Below, in pieces: positions 54,211 through 63,067 of a DNA stretch of 64,000 nucleotides. The notes under the pieces were generated by a model, which saw nothing but the letters and a program-made list of their open reading frames with translations, was not told the origin of the DNA and searched no databases. Where the stretch lies: positions 75,349 to 139,348 of the forward strand of contig CAYZWI010000011.1 of the NCBI GenBank assembly GCA_964482205.1. The letters run 5' to 3'. The stretch's first letter is position 1. Each line of letters starts with the position of its first letter. The translations under genes and the position numbers were made by a program. The DNA is from JAZDGX01 sp964482205. GTDB taxonomy: Bacteria; Eisenbacteria; RBG-16-71-46; CAIMUX01; WJJG01.

Positions 54211-55329
54211 ATGCGTCACACGCGGCTCCTTGCGGCTCCAGCTTTGCTCTTGACCGCTTTGCTCCTCGCCATCGGAGGTGCGTGCGGTTCCTCCGTTTCG
54301 GCTAAGGGTCATTTCGAGGAGACCCTCCGGCCGACCAACATCGAAGTCCGTCTCATCTCCCAGAGTTGCTTCCAGGGAGAGATCGAGCCCTGTGGGTGAC
54401 ACGGCGCCAAGGGTGGGCTGGCCCGTCGGGCCGCCTTCGTCGATTCCTTGCGCGCCATGCATCAGACTCTGGTCCTCATGGACGGCGGCGACTTCATGAC
54501 CCGCACGCTCGATCGCGAAGAGCCGAAGTCCGTTCTCACCTGGAAGGAAATGCAGCGGGCCCAGTATGACGCGGTCGGACTGGGCGAAGTCGAATTCGGA
54601 CATTGGCAGCTCACGAAGCAGTTGATGCAGGAGCATCCTCTGCCCATCGTCTCGACGAATGTCGAATGCCTCGCCGACGGGGCCTGGAAGCCGGTCGGAG
54701 AGAAGTACCGCATCGTCACCATGGATGGAGTGAAGATTGGGATTGTGAGCGTCGTTTCCGAAGAGCTCTTCAACACGCTCAAGAAGCCGGAAGTCGAGAA
54801 CGAGCTGCGCGTCCTTCCGCCCATGGCGGAGATCGAGCGCACGGTCGACCTGCTCGACCCCCAGGTCGACATGATCGTGCTGCTCGCGCACACGGAAGCC
54901 AAGATGCTCGAGCAGTACGCCTCTCTGCAGCCGAGGATCGATGTCGTCCTGGGCGGCCACATGACCCAGAACGACGAAATGCCCATTCAGGTGGCGAATG
55001 CCATCGTGAATCGTTCGGGCACGCGCGGGCAGACGCTCTCCACCACTCGGCTGATCGTCTCTCCCACCGGCCAGATCGTCGACTTCGGGGGCAGGAATGT
55101 GACCCTCGATCCGGGCTACAAGGAAGACCCCACCGTGCTCGCCGCGGTGCAGGCAGTGATGGAGGCGGCCAGGCCGAAGCCGCCGGTTTCGAGCGGCCGG
55201 CCCGCTCCCAATCAGCGTCCTCCCGACTTGAAGGTGAAGGAAGCGACCGGCGCGACCGGCGGCCCGAAGGCCGATACGCCGAAGCGCGAAGTCGAGAAGA
55301 AGCCGGGCGACAAGACGGAAGCCCGCTAG
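54211..55329 (+). CDS. Putative selenoprotein: secreted metallophosphatase-like protein with in-frame TGA
   Basis: Read through TGA 54397-54399, the frame gives 372 residues: signal or lipoprotein leader (about 1-28), a strand LISQSCFQGEIEPCG, then residue 63 (TGA), then HGAKGGLARRAAFVD, VLMDGGDF (D91, D94), YDAVGLGEVEFG, VSTNVE, MIVLLAHTE, DVVLGGHMTQ (H250) and a Pro/Lys-rich tail (from about 320). This is the calcineurin-like/5'-nucleotidase fold. Members I recall carry PCGC followed by GGLxRR here, so the TGA replaces the last Cys and selenocysteine is the natural reading. Typical GNHE is GEVE, so metal binding is modified. GAGGAGG precedes ATG 54211, showing that the upstream part is meant to be translated. 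A strong terminator follows at 55382. A pseudogene or base-call error are the alternatives. Confidence 0.75.
54403..54456 (+). promoter_or_regulatory. Candidate bacterial SECIS element
   Basis: Directly after the TGA (54397-54399) RNA can fold as follows. GGCGCCAAGG (54403-54412) pairs with CCTTG-GCGCC (54446-54456, one bulged C at 54451). Inside it GGC (54416-54418) pairs with GCC (54433-54435), U54419 is bulged, GGCCC (54420-54424) pairs with GGGCC (54428-54432), and the apical loop is GUC (54425-54427). A G at the loop start, a bulged U below the upper stem and 25 bases between TGA and loop all fit the published bacterial SECIS rules. The first bases after the TGA (CACGGC) even match E. 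coli fdhF. GC-rich DNA folds easily, so the fold alone is not proof. Confidence 0.6.
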
Positions 55330-55381
55330 GACTGAGACGACTTCTCTCAACGGGGTGCAGGCAACGCAGCAATGGTAGAGT

Positions 55382-55414
55382 ATCGAGGGCCGCATTCGGC
55401 CCTCGATTCATTTT
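55382..55414 (+). terminator. Strong intrinsic terminator after the putative selenoprotein
   Basis: ATCGAGGGCCG (55382-55392), loop CATT, CGGCCCTCGAT (55397-55407), then TCATTTT. A perfect 11-bp stem 52 bases after the stop codon. Confidence 0.93.
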
Positions 55415-55465
55415 CGCGGGGAGTATGCTCGTCGAACGCCTCATGGGAGAATCCGGAGAGACGTG

Positions 55466-56035
55466 ATGGACATGATTTCTTCCCCGCATGCGGCCGGCGA
55501 ATTGCGTGACCTGGTGATGCGTACCCTGTGGACGCTCTTCGCCGCCTTTTGCCTCGCCCTCGTCGGGTATCTCGCGCTCTACCTCTTCTCCGGATCACGC
55601 GGCGGAATGATGACCCCCGAATCGCTGGCGTCCTGGGAGCAATGGCGTCTGCTGTTCGGAATCGGGGGACTCACGGCCCTGTATGTATCGCTTCGCATTC
55701 GAGGCGTGCGCCTCGCGCCCAAGCGATTCGCGCAGGCGGCGAGAAAAGCTCTTGCTCGAGCGGCCGGTCAACCCCAGAACCCCGCCGCGACGAATCAGGC
55801 CTACGAGCGCTTGATCGGGCGCATCACGATGGATCACGTCCTGCTGTGGAGCATCGTGGAAGTACCCGCGATCCTCGGCATCGTCGACTGGATGGTGTCG
55901 GGAAGCAGCCGGCAGCTCTTCGCGCTCATCGGCATGAGCGCCCTCGGCCTCTTCGCCCACCGTCCGCGCGCCAATCAGGTGGAAACCCTGCTGAATGCGA
56001 TGCGGACCCGGCCCGAAGGCCTCTCCCACGATTGA
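55466..56035 (+). CDS. Small integral membrane protein
   Basis: A 189-residue protein that I cannot assign. Four hydrophobic segments are predicted (about 18-40, 60-80, 122-142 and 147-165) with a basic loop (RLAPKRFAQAARKALARAAG) between the second and third. GGAGAG lies just before the ATG at 55466. It sits between a terminator and the rocD promoter, so it is probably its own transcription unit. No catalytic or metal-binding motif is seen. Confidence 0.75.
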   Translation: MDMISSPHAAGELRDLVMRTLWTLFAAFCLALVGYLALYLFSGSRGGMMTPESLASWEQWRLLFGIGGLTALYVSLRIRGVRLAPKRFAQAARKALARAAGQPQNPAATNQAYERLIGRITMDHVLLWSIVEVPAILGIVDWMVSGSSRQLFALIGMSALGLFAHRPRANQVETLLNAMRTRPEGLSHD

Positions 56036-56088
56036 TCAGCCCCTCGCCGCACGGCCCCTTCAACGCGAATGGGCTCCGGCCGGCCGCA

Positions 56089-56117
56089 TTGTGGCCCACC
56101 ACTCGCTGTGATAGACT
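56089..56117 (+). promoter_or_regulatory. Predicted promoter of rocD
   Basis: TTGTGG (56089-56094), 17 bases, TAGACT (56112-56117), about 60 bases before the start codon. The -35 is identical to that of pnp. Confidence 0.6.
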
Positions 56118-56176
56118 GCCCGGTCGCACAACAAAGGTGGGGTTCCGAAACGGAACCGATTCGGATGGAGGACGCC

Positions 56177-57394
56177 ATGGAAAAGAAGATGATCCAACGC
56201 GGCCGGGAGTTCATCGAACTCGCCGAAACCTACGGAGCGAACAACTACCACCCGCTCGATGTGGTCATCGAGAAGGCCGACCGGGTGTGGGTTTGGGACG
56301 CCGACGGCAACCGCTACCTCGACTGCCTTTCGGCCTACTCGGCCTTGAACCAGGGCCACCGCCATCCCGTGATCCTGAAGGCGCTGCGCGAGCAGACCGA
56401 GCGCGTGACCCTCACTTCGCGCGCCTTCCACAACGCCGAGATGGGCCCCTTCCTGAAAGAGCTGTGCGAATTCACCGGCCAGGAGATGGCGCTGCCCATG
56501 AACACCGGCGCCGAGGCCGTGGAAACGGCGATCAAGACGGCGCGCAAGTGGGGCTACAAGGTGAAGGGCGTCGAAGCGAACAAGGCCGAGATCATCGTCT
56601 GCGCCGGCAATTTCCACGGCCGCACGATCACGATCGTCGGCTTCTCATCGGAAGACCAGTATCGCGACGGCTTCGGGCCCTTCCCGGCCGGATTCCGCTC
56701 GATCCCTTACGGAGACGCGGACGCGCTCGAGAAGGCGATCACTCCGAACACGGTCGGCTTCCTCTTCGAGCCCATCCAGGGTGAAGGCGGAGTAATCGTT
56801 CCGCCCGCGGGCTACCTGCGCGAAACGCGCCAGATCTGCGCCAAGCATCGCGTGCTCTACATCGCCGATGAGATCCAGACGGGCTTCGGCCGCACGGGCC
56901 GCCTCTTCTGCTGCGATCACGAGAGCGTGAAGCCCGACATGGTGATTCTCGGGAAAGCGCTGGGCGGCGGAGTCTATCCCGTCTCGGCGGTTTGCGCGTC
57001 GCGCGACATCATGGGCGTCTTCCGCCCCGGCGATCATGGCTCGACCTTCGGCGGCAATCCCCTGGGCGCCGCCGTGGCTCGCGCGGCTCTGCGCGTCATT
57101 CGCGAGGAGCGCCTCGCCGAGCGCGCCAACGAACTGGGCGAATACTTCATGTCGAAGCTGCGCGCCATTGGCGCGCCGATCGTGAAGGAAGTGCGCGGCA
57201 AGGGGCTCTTGATCGGCGTCGAGATCAAGCGCGAGGCGGGCCCCGCGCGGCCTTACTGCGAGGCGCTTCGCAACCAGGGCATTCTCGCCAAGGAGACGCA
57301 CGACCAGGTGATCCGCTTCGCCCCCCCGCTCGTCATCGAGCGCGCGGAGATCGACTGGATGCTGCCGAAGGTGGAGGCGGTGCTGCGGGGGTAG
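56177..57394 (+). CDS. rocD: Ornithine aminotransferase (class III)
   Basis: PLP enzyme converting ornithine and 2-oxoglutarate to glutamate semialdehyde and glutamate. The PLP Lys is K260 in VILGKALGGGVYPVSA; other landmarks are NTGAEAVETAIKTARKW, GNFHGRTITIVGFS, EPIQGEGGVIVP and IADEIQTGFGRTG. Length 405 aa is typical. The start at 56177 has GGAGGA upstream; an in-frame ATG at 56165 is less well placed. Related acetylornithine or GABA transaminases share most motifs, but NNYHPLDVV and the GVYPVSAV loop favour ornithine. It is convergent with a GNAT gene. Confidence 0.93.
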   Translation: MEKKMIQRGREFIELAETYGANNYHPLDVVIEKADRVWVWDADGNRYLDCLSAYSALNQGHRHPVILKALREQTERVTLTSRAFHNAEMGPFLKELCEFTGQEMALPMNTGAEAVETAIKTARKWGYKVKGVEANKAEIIVCAGNFHGRTITIVGFSSEDQYRDGFGPFPAGFRSIPYGDADALEKAITPNTVGFLFEPIQGEGGVIVPPAGYLRETRQICAKHRVLYIADEIQTGFGRTGRLFCCDHESVKPDMVILGKALGGGVYPVSAVCASRDIMGVFRPGDHGSTFGGNPLGAAVARAALRVIREERLAERANELGEYFMSKLRAIGAPIVKEVRGKGLLIGVEIKREAGPARPYCEALRNQGILAKETHDQVIRFAPPLVIERAEIDWMLPKVEAVLRG

Positions 57395-57453
57395 GGAGCG
57401 AAGAGCGGAGGCACTCGGCCGTCGTTTGACTCGCGTAGATTGCCTGCCCCGGC

Positions 57454-58140
57454 TCACCCGCGGTGCTGGATCTCCCACGGCCGCGCCGTTCCGCAAATGC
57501 GCGCGAGCGCGGGACGCACCCGCGGCAAGTCCGATCGCACGATGCTCGAGATGACCCAATCGAGACGCCCGAGCCGCCCCGGAATCCGCTGCGCCTCTCG
57601 CAAGACACCTTCGCGAGTGAATCCCAGCTTCTCGATCACCCGCAGGCTCGCCTTGTTGCCGGTCGCCACTTCCACGGCAATGCGCTCGAGTCCGAGCGGT
57701 CCCGACGCCCAGAGCAGCACGGCGGCCACCGCTTCCGTGATGATCCCTTTGCCTTCCAGGGAGCGGCGGTTCCAGTATCCGATCGTGCCGATCGCCTGTT
57801 CGATCACGATGCGATGAAGGCCGACATTGCCGCAATACGCTCCGTGCGGTTCGGTGGCGCGCTTGGGCGTGGTCCGCTCGCGGCCTGCGCGAATCCCCGC
57901 CGCTTCGCGCAGCCAGATGCCCCAAACGATGTCGTGCTCGCTGCGCATTCCGCGCCGAATGAAGGCCTGCGTTTGCTCCGCGGTTTGCATGGTCGCGAAG
58001 GTGAGCCAGCGGCCAATCGAGCGGCGGCTCTCCTCGATCGCGGCATGCACCTCGGCGGCGTGCCGCGCGCGCAGAGGCAGAAGGATCAAGCGTGCCGTGC
58101 AGAGCGCCGGGCGCGCGAGCGGTTTCGAAGCGGAAACCAT
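57454..58140 (-). CDS. RimJ/RimL-type GNAT acetyltransferase
   Basis: Acetyl-CoA-dependent N-acetyltransferase, probably acting on a protein N-terminus (family role). Typical strand order and motifs: TARLILLPLRARHAAEVHA at the start, GTIGYWNRRSLEGKGIITEAV (acetyl-CoA loop) and ASLRVIEKLGFTREGVLREA near the C-terminus. At 228 aa it is slightly longer than the usual 180-200, with an insert around 85-105 (RAGRERTTPKRATEPH). GGGAGGT precedes ATG 58140. The target is unknown. Confidence 0.9.
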   Translation of the reverse strand: MVSASKPLARPALCTARLILLPLRARHAAEVHAAIEESRRSIGRWLTFATMQTAEQTQAFIRRGMRSEHDIVWGIWLREAAGIRAGRERTTPKRATEPHGAYCGNVGLHRIVIEQAIGTIGYWNRRSLEGKGIITEAVAAVLLWASGPLGLERIAVEVATGNKASLRVIEKLGFTREGVLREAQRIPGRLGRLDWVISSIVRSDLPRVRPALARICGTARPWEIQHRG

Positions 58141-58444
58141 CCAAGACCTCCCATCACGCGCATGCCGTGCGCGCAAGACGGACCTCGAGAGCGCGCTCGC
58201 GATCGAGCAACGCCTGGCAAAGGATTCTCGATATCCGGAGGCCTCATTTCAAGTTCTCCCGCGATACGAGAGCTGCCCCTCCGCCGGCGGGCTCGCATCC
58301 CTCCGAACGAGGGAGTGCCTGTGGATGCATTCACGAGTATCATGGCGACGCCATTCGCCTGGGCGGGTAGTACCCGGATGATAGGACGTCCGGCGGATGG
58401 CAGCCCGGACGATGAGTGAGCGACCGATGGATCGCGGAGGGACC
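58141..58444. other. Divergent intergenic region GNAT/lipoprotein
   Basis: About 300 bases with no supported gene. I see no promoter with two good hexamers and no repeat. Confidence 0.4.
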
Positions 58445-59467
58445 ATGAACGCGAAAGCCCTTCCCTTCAGGGATGACCTTCCAATCATGAGCAGAGAGCG
58501 AGCGCAACTTGGTCGCCTCTGCGCGGCTTGCGTTCTGCTGTTCGTGTGGATTCTCTTCCTGGCAGGCTGCGGTTACACCGTCATCAAGCGTGATGGCGAC
58601 CATCCGCAAACCGGCGATACCCAAGACCATGACGCGCCAAACGCCTCCACGAAGGCAGGGCAATCCCGCGAGCCGGGCAGCGACTCCGAACGCGATGCGG
58701 CCGACTCCACCGCCTGGCTCGAAAACTGGGAATCGGATCTCGAAGGACAGCTCCCACCCGGCCATCCTCCGGTGTACGCCGAAGACTGGATCGGACGCAG
58801 TTTTCTCGATCACATCGTGGGCGAAGACTACGGCCTGAGATTCGAGAACCTCCGGCGCGATCCGCTCGCGAAGGCGCCTTCCCTGCACGCCATTGTCACG
58901 GTGCGCATCACCCTTGGCGGCCCGGCCGTCGCCGACATCTGGCAAATCCGCATGGACGAATTCGGTTGGGTCACGGCCAGTCATTGGATGCAGGGATCGG
59001 CCGGCCCCACGCTCGACGAGACGACCGCAACCGAAAAGGCCGAATTCCGCCTCGAGCGTCAAAGCGAATCCGCCTTGCGCGAGCTGATCATCGAGCTCCT
59101 CCCTCGCACGGAGAACCCGCGGCTGACCGACTTGCCCCAGCTCTTTCGCAGTCTGCCGCCCGAACGCTGGCCTTACGCGGATGCGGGCCTCATCGAGTTC
59201 GAGTACCGCATCGAGAGCCTGGGGCTCGTCAGTCAGCAGGACTGGCCGGGCGGACGCGTGCGCGCGCGACTCGATCTCATTCAGTTGCTGATCGGCACTT
59301 GGGACAGCGAGCCGCCGATGGAGTTGCGCGGCCAGCTCGCGTGGGTGGTGCGCCGTCATCCGGAGGTCGTGAACATCGCGCTGCTCGCCGAGGCGATCGC
59401 GCTTGCGTGGGAAGTCGAGGGATACGGGGCGGGCCCGGTGGATCTTCCTCTCTGGGTGGGCCGCTGA
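58445..59467 (+). CDS. Lipoprotein of unknown function
   Basis: A 340-residue protein with a lipoprotein signal: a hydrophobic helix (VLLFVWILFLAGC) ending in a perfect LAGC lipobox at about residue 42. A Ser/Asp/Glu-rich linker (45-85) leads to a globular domain (about 90-340) with WIGRSFLDHIVGEDYGLRF and LTDLPQLFRSLPPERWPY. I recognise no family. The N-region before the helix is long (28 residues); a start at 58487 would be shorter but lacks the GGAGGG that precedes 58445. It likely sits on the periplasmic side of a membrane. Confidence 0.8.
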   Translation: MNAKALPFRDDLPIMSRERAQLGRLCAACVLLFVWILFLAGCGYTVIKRDGDHPQTGDTQDHDAPNASTKAGQSREPGSDSERDAADSTAWLENWESDLEGQLPPGHPPVYAEDWIGRSFLDHIVGEDYGLRFENLRRDPLAKAPSLHAIVTVRITLGGPAVADIWQIRMDEFGWVTASHWMQGSAGPTLDETTATEKAEFRLERQSESALRELIIELLPRTENPRLTDLPQLFRSLPPERWPYADAGLIEFEYRIESLGLVSQQDWPGGRVRARLDLIQLLIGTWDSEPPMELRGQLAWVVRRHPEVVNIALLAEAIALAWEVEGYGAGPVDLPLWVGR

Positions 59468-59705
59468 TTTGATCGCGCGTGGCAACATTACGCAGCGTAC
59501 GCGTGTGCTCTCGCGCACGCCTGCGGTCTCTCCGCGCCACCACGGCGATTCCCCATCAGGCATACCGGTTTTTCCCCGATGCACAGCGGGACGCCGGTCA
59601 CAGATGATGCGCGGGCGGCGGAAACGATGTCCGGCGATGGCATGTTCCGCGGCGTGATGCCCGCCGGAGGGCATCGCGCGCAAAAGAAGGAAAGGGAACG
59701 AGCAC

Positions 59706-59930
59706 ATGCGGATCACGATCGAACGCGAGGGCTGCATCAGTTGCGAGCTCTGCTGGACCACCTGCCCGGATGTGTTCCAGCAAAACCCCGACGATGCGTT
59801 GAGCGAGATCGTCCCCGCCTTTCGCGTGGACGGGCGCAATCAGGAAGGGCAGACGCCAAGCCAGCACGATGCATGCGCGCGCGAGGCGGCCGAAGGTTGC
59901 CCCACTTCCGTGATCCACATCGACTCCTGA
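59706..59930 (+). CDS. Small [4Fe-4S] ferredoxin
   Basis: A 74-residue electron carrier. The cluster motif is CISCELCWTTCP near residues 10-21, with a distant ACAREAAEGCP in the C-terminal part supplying a Cys, as in single-cluster or divergent ferredoxins. An insertion of about 20 residues (DALSEIVPAFRVDGRNQEGQ) separates them. GGAAAGGGAACG precedes ATG 59706. Its partner is unknown; the other iron-sulfur protein in the window is the DUF362 protein 6 kb away. Confidence 0.9.
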   Translation: MRITIEREGCISCELCWTTCPDVFQQNPDDALSEIVPAFRVDGRNQEGQTPSQHDACAREAAEGCPTSVIHIDS

Positions 59931-60093
59931 CCTCGGGCGCCTGGTGTAGCCGCGCAGGCAAGCCGCGCCAGGATCCGACTGGTTGGCACCGGGCGCGTAC
60001 AGCGCGGCGCGTCGCGATCGAGCAGGTCTCAGCGGACGCCGTTGCGCCTCGCGGACGCCGCCGCCCCTCGCTGAAGCGTGCGCGGCCGCACGC

Positions 60094-61047
60094 TCACTTG
60101 CCGCTCGGCAGCATCACCGGCATCTCCATGCGCATCAGCATCGCCACGATCTGCTTGCGCAAGTAGCGCGCGATGGCCTTCAACTCCTCCGACGTCGGGA
60201 AGCGCATCGCGTCGTCGCCCATGTGGAGCGCGCCCGAACGGGCTTCCCCCTGTTCGTTGTATCCCAGCGCCATCGCGTAGCGCCCGCCGTCGTAATGGAA
60301 GACGGCGAGGCCGATCATGTAGGTGTCGTCCAGCGCGCCGCCCAGCAACTTGTCCACCCAGCCGTCCACCTCGATGCCGACGCTCCCTTCCACGAACGCG
60401 AGCATAGTGACATCGCTGATTTCGAGATTGGGTGGGCCTCCCTTCACGGAGTTCGGCACCGCCATGCTGCGCGTGCGCCAGTATCGCGCGATCACATCGC
60501 ACGTGCTGACCAGGCTGCCCGGATGGTAGCCCAGAATGCTGTAGGGCACCGGGAGCCGCAAATCGCCGTGGAAACTCACCCGCGCCCAGGATGCCTCTCG
60601 CCCGCTGCCATCGCCCACATCCCCTCGCACGCTCGTGAGGCTTGCGACCGTCCCCTTGGGAATGCGGCTCTTTCTCCCCGACTCGTCGACCACGCGTTGG
60701 ATGTGATCCCCCGTCACCATGCCGGACATGTCTCGATCGAGCATTCCGATGAGATAGCCGAAGGCCGGGTCTTTGATGTCGTCAGGAAGAATCGGATGAT
60801 CGGAAACCGGCAGCTCCTGCGCGTCCGCGAGCAACTCCTCGATCTGCGGTTTCCACGCGCGCAAAAAGTGCTCGCGAATCTGCGGGGTCTGAAAGAGCCC
60901 CCCGGGAGAGAGCTTCGCTTCTTTGGTCCACTTCGGAACCCGGCCGGGACTCTGGCCCTCCGTCTGTATCGGGGCCGCTAGCGCAAACAGAAGCGCGCAG
61001 GAAACCGCAGCCCGCGGCCACAGGGTCAAACGGATCGGATTCCTCAT
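60094..61047 (-). CDS. Secreted protein of unknown function
   Basis: A 317-residue protein with a signal peptide (about 1-30, WPRAAVSCALLFALAAPIQTEG). The mature part begins with a proline/lysine-rich segment and has stretches such as REHFLRAWKPQIEELLADAQ, FGYLIGMLDRDMSGMVTGDH and GSVGIEVDGWVDKLLGGALDD. No catalytic motif or TM helix is seen, and I do not know the family. AGGAG lies upstream of ATG 61047. It is convergent with the ferredoxin and divergent from glyA. Confidence 0.75.
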   Translation of the reverse strand: MRNPIRLTLWPRAAVSCALLFALAAPIQTEGQSPGRVPKWTKEAKLSPGGLFQTPQIREHFLRAWKPQIEELLADAQELPVSDHPILPDDIKDPAFGYLIGMLDRDMSGMVTGDHIQRVVDESGRKSRIPKGTVASLTSVRGDVGDGSGREASWARVSFHGDLRLPVPYSILGYHPGSLVSTCDVIARYWRTRSMAVPNSVKGGPPNLEISDVTMLAFVEGSVGIEVDGWVDKLLGGALDDTYMIGLAVFHYDGGRYAMALGYNEQGEARSGALHMGDDAMRFPTSEELKAIARYLRKQIVAMLMRMEMPVMLPSGK

Positions 61048-61253
61048 CGGATCTCCTCTCATCCCCACCGTCTCGCGAACGAACCTTCAACCGGTAAAGC
61101 GCGCCGAAGGTTTCCACCTCCGGGAATGCCCGCTCGGCGTCTTCGCGCCTGAGGAGTGTGTACGCCCGAGCGGGTGGTCGCAAGGCCTGCGTGGCAGCGT
61201 CCCCGCCCATGCCGTCGGGCCGCCGCCACCTTTCGCCCTCGTTCCCGCTGTGG

Positions 61254-61259
61254 TAGTCT
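61254..61259 (+). promoter_or_regulatory. Probable -10 box of glyA
   Basis: TAGTCT, identical to the tRNA-Met -10, 62 bases before the glyA start. The -35 region 17 bases upstream is TTTCGC, a poor match. Confidence 0.4.
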
Positions 61260-61320
61260 CCCGGGTTCTCGATTCGCACATCGTCTCACTAGAAGGACCG
61301 TTTGCAGGGAGGAAAGGACC

Positions 61321-62751
61321 ATGGATCTGCGCGCTCAGGCCGCTCAACTCGTCGACCGCGTGGTGGAGAACAATCTGTGGCGGCAGCGCCGCTGCTTCAA
61401 TCTGATTCCCTCCGAGAACACGCCCAGCTTGCTCGTGAAGATGATGGAGATCTCCGATCCCTCCGGCCGCTACGCCGAGCATCGCACGATGAAGGGCAAG
61501 GAGGTCTACTTCTATCAGGGAATCGACTTCATCCGCGATGTCGAGGAAGAATGCCGCAAAGCGCTGGGCGAGTACTTCCATTGCCCGCGCGCGGAGCTGC
61601 GTCCGGTGAGCGGCCAGATGGCGAACGAGATCGTCTTCAAGGCCGTCACCGCCTTCGCCAATCGCGGACGCGGCGAGAACGACCCCTGGCGGCGCATTCG
61701 CGCGGTCATGAACAACGATCTCACGAAAGGCGGGCACCTCTCCTCGCAACCGATGGGCGCGCTCTTCAACTACGTGGACTTCGGCGCCGACGGCAAGGAG
61801 CGGGTGGTCAACTTCCCGATCCGCAAGGACAACCCCTACAAGATCGACACCGACGCGCTCGGCAATCTGCTGCCCGAAGTGCGTCCCGAGCTGATCGTCT
61901 TCGGCAAGAGCATGTTCATTCACCGCGAGCCGGTCGCGTTCGTCCACAACATCGTGAAGGACTGGGACCCGCGCCCCGTCATCATGTACGACATGGCGCA
62001 TGTGCTCGGCCTCTACGGCGCGTTCCAGGAACCGCTCGCCGAAGGCGCGGACCTCGTCACCGGCAGCACGCACAAGACCTTCTTCGGCCCGCAGCGCGGC
62101 GTGATCGTCGGCACCCTGGACGAGAAGCATCCGCTCGGCAAGTTGTGGCTGCAGATCAAGAGCCGCGCCTTCCCGGGCTCGACGAGCAATCATCATCTGG
62201 GCACGCTGCTCGCGCTGCTCATGGCAACCTACGAGATGAACGCCTTCAAGGCGGAGTACCAGGATCAGGTGCGCCGCAACGCCAAGGCCTGGGCGAAGGC
62301 GCTCAAGAAGGCCGGGCTCGATGTCCAGGGCGATCCGGCCGACGGGTACACCGAAACGCATCAGGTCATCCTGCGCGTCTCGCAGCATGGCCCCGCCGAA
62401 GAAATCGCGCGCCGGCTGGAAGAGAACAACCTCGTCTGCAACTACCAGGCGCTTCCCGACGACGAGACCTTCCTGCATTCGAGCGGACTGCGCACGGGCG
62501 TGTCCGAAATGACGCGCTTCGGGATGCAGGAGGCGGATTTCGAGCAACTCGCGCAGCTCTTCGCCGATTGCGTGATGAAGGATGCGAAGGTCGCCGACGC
62601 GGCGAGCGCGTATCGCGAGAAGTTCCCCACCATGCGCTATTGCCTGCCGGCCAAGGAAGCGGCCGAGATGGCGGCGCGGGTGCTGCATTCGATCTTCCCG
62701 CGCGTCGAGTATGCGAAGGAGTTCGCGGACCGGCTGAGCGCGCTCTCCTGA
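61321..62751 (+). CDS. glyA: Serine hydroxymethyltransferase-like enzyme
   Basis: PLP enzyme of the fold-type I SHMT group that interconverts serine and glycine with tetrahydrofolate. The PLP Lys is K252 in TGSTHKTFFGPQRG. Other SHMT landmarks are NLIPSENTPS, SGRYAEH, YDMAHVLGLYG and HHLGTLLALLMATYE. At 476 aa it is longer and more divergent than standard GlyA (about 415-430), notably in the C-terminal half, so a related folate-dependent reaction cannot be excluded. GGAGGAAAGG precedes ATG 61321, and a strong terminator follows the stop. Confidence 0.88.
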   Translation: MDLRAQAAQLVDRVVENNLWRQRRCFNLIPSENTPSLLVKMMEISDPSGRYAEHRTMKGKEVYFYQGIDFIRDVEEECRKALGEYFHCPRAELRPVSGQMANEIVFKAVTAFANRGRGENDPWRRIRAVMNNDLTKGGHLSSQPMGALFNYVDFGADGKERVVNFPIRKDNPYKIDTDALGNLLPEVRPELIVFGKSMFIHREPVAFVHNIVKDWDPRPVIMYDMAHVLGLYGAFQEPLAEGADLVTGSTHKTFFGPQRGVIVGTLDEKHPLGKLWLQIKSRAFPGSTSNHHLGTLLALLMATYEMNAFKAEYQDQVRRNAKAWAKALKKAGLDVQGDPADGYTETHQVILRVSQHGPAEEIARRLEENNLVCNYQALPDDETFLHSSGLRTGVSEMTRFGMQEADFEQLAQLFADCVMKDAKVADAASAYREKFPTMRYCLPAKEAAEMAARVLHSIFPRVEYAKEFADRLSALS

Positions 62752-62772
62752 GCCCTGCGTTGGGATTCGACT

Positions 62773-62817
62773 GGGCCACATTCGGAGTCGCCACCTCCGA
62801 GTGTGGCCCTTCTCTTT
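62773..62817 (+). terminator. Strong intrinsic terminator after glyA
   Basis: A stem of about 15 bp: GGGCCACATTCGGAG (62773-62787) pairs with CTCCGAGTGTGGCCC (62795-62809) around a 7-base loop. It is followed by TTCTCTTT. Confidence 0.93.
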
Positions 62818-63067
62818 ACGCTTCTTCTGCCTGCTTTCGGAGAGCAGCAGGACGGTCTCATGCGCGCCCATTTGCACAAGCAGCCCCGGCCGCAGGCGGA
62901 CGGCCTTGAACGCGCCCGAGCTCGTGTGGAAGCCGATTCTGGATTGGGTGGAGGATCACTCGCGGCCCGGCCACGGAAACCCGCACAAGATCTCGGTCCC
63001 CGAGTAGTCCCAGACTCGAGCGATCGCTGATTCGCAGAGGGTCGGCATCCTGGCCGGCCCTCTGCGT
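62818..63067. other. Intergenic region glyA/cupin
   Basis: About 250 bases beyond the terminator (316 from stop to stop). Two short frames are open but neither has a ribosome site or family features. A GCAGAGGG/CCCTCTGC hairpin (63034-63065) stands just past the cupin stop and may act as its terminator, although no T-tract follows. Confidence 0.45.

Noticed and set aside
54448..55329. Independent start of the metallophosphatase after the TGA
   Set aside because: No Shine-Dalgarno sequence precedes the first possible starts (54448, 54457). The product would lack the signal sequence and first strand, whereas the upstream segment in the same frame supplies both and has a strong ribosome site.
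61087..62877. 596-codon antisense frame opposite glyA
   Set aside because: The glyA product has the PLP Lys and SHMT landmarks; the antisense frame shows none.
62801..63030. Two short overlapping frames after glyA
   Set aside because: They begin inside the glyA terminator hairpin, have no ribosome site and show no protein-like features.
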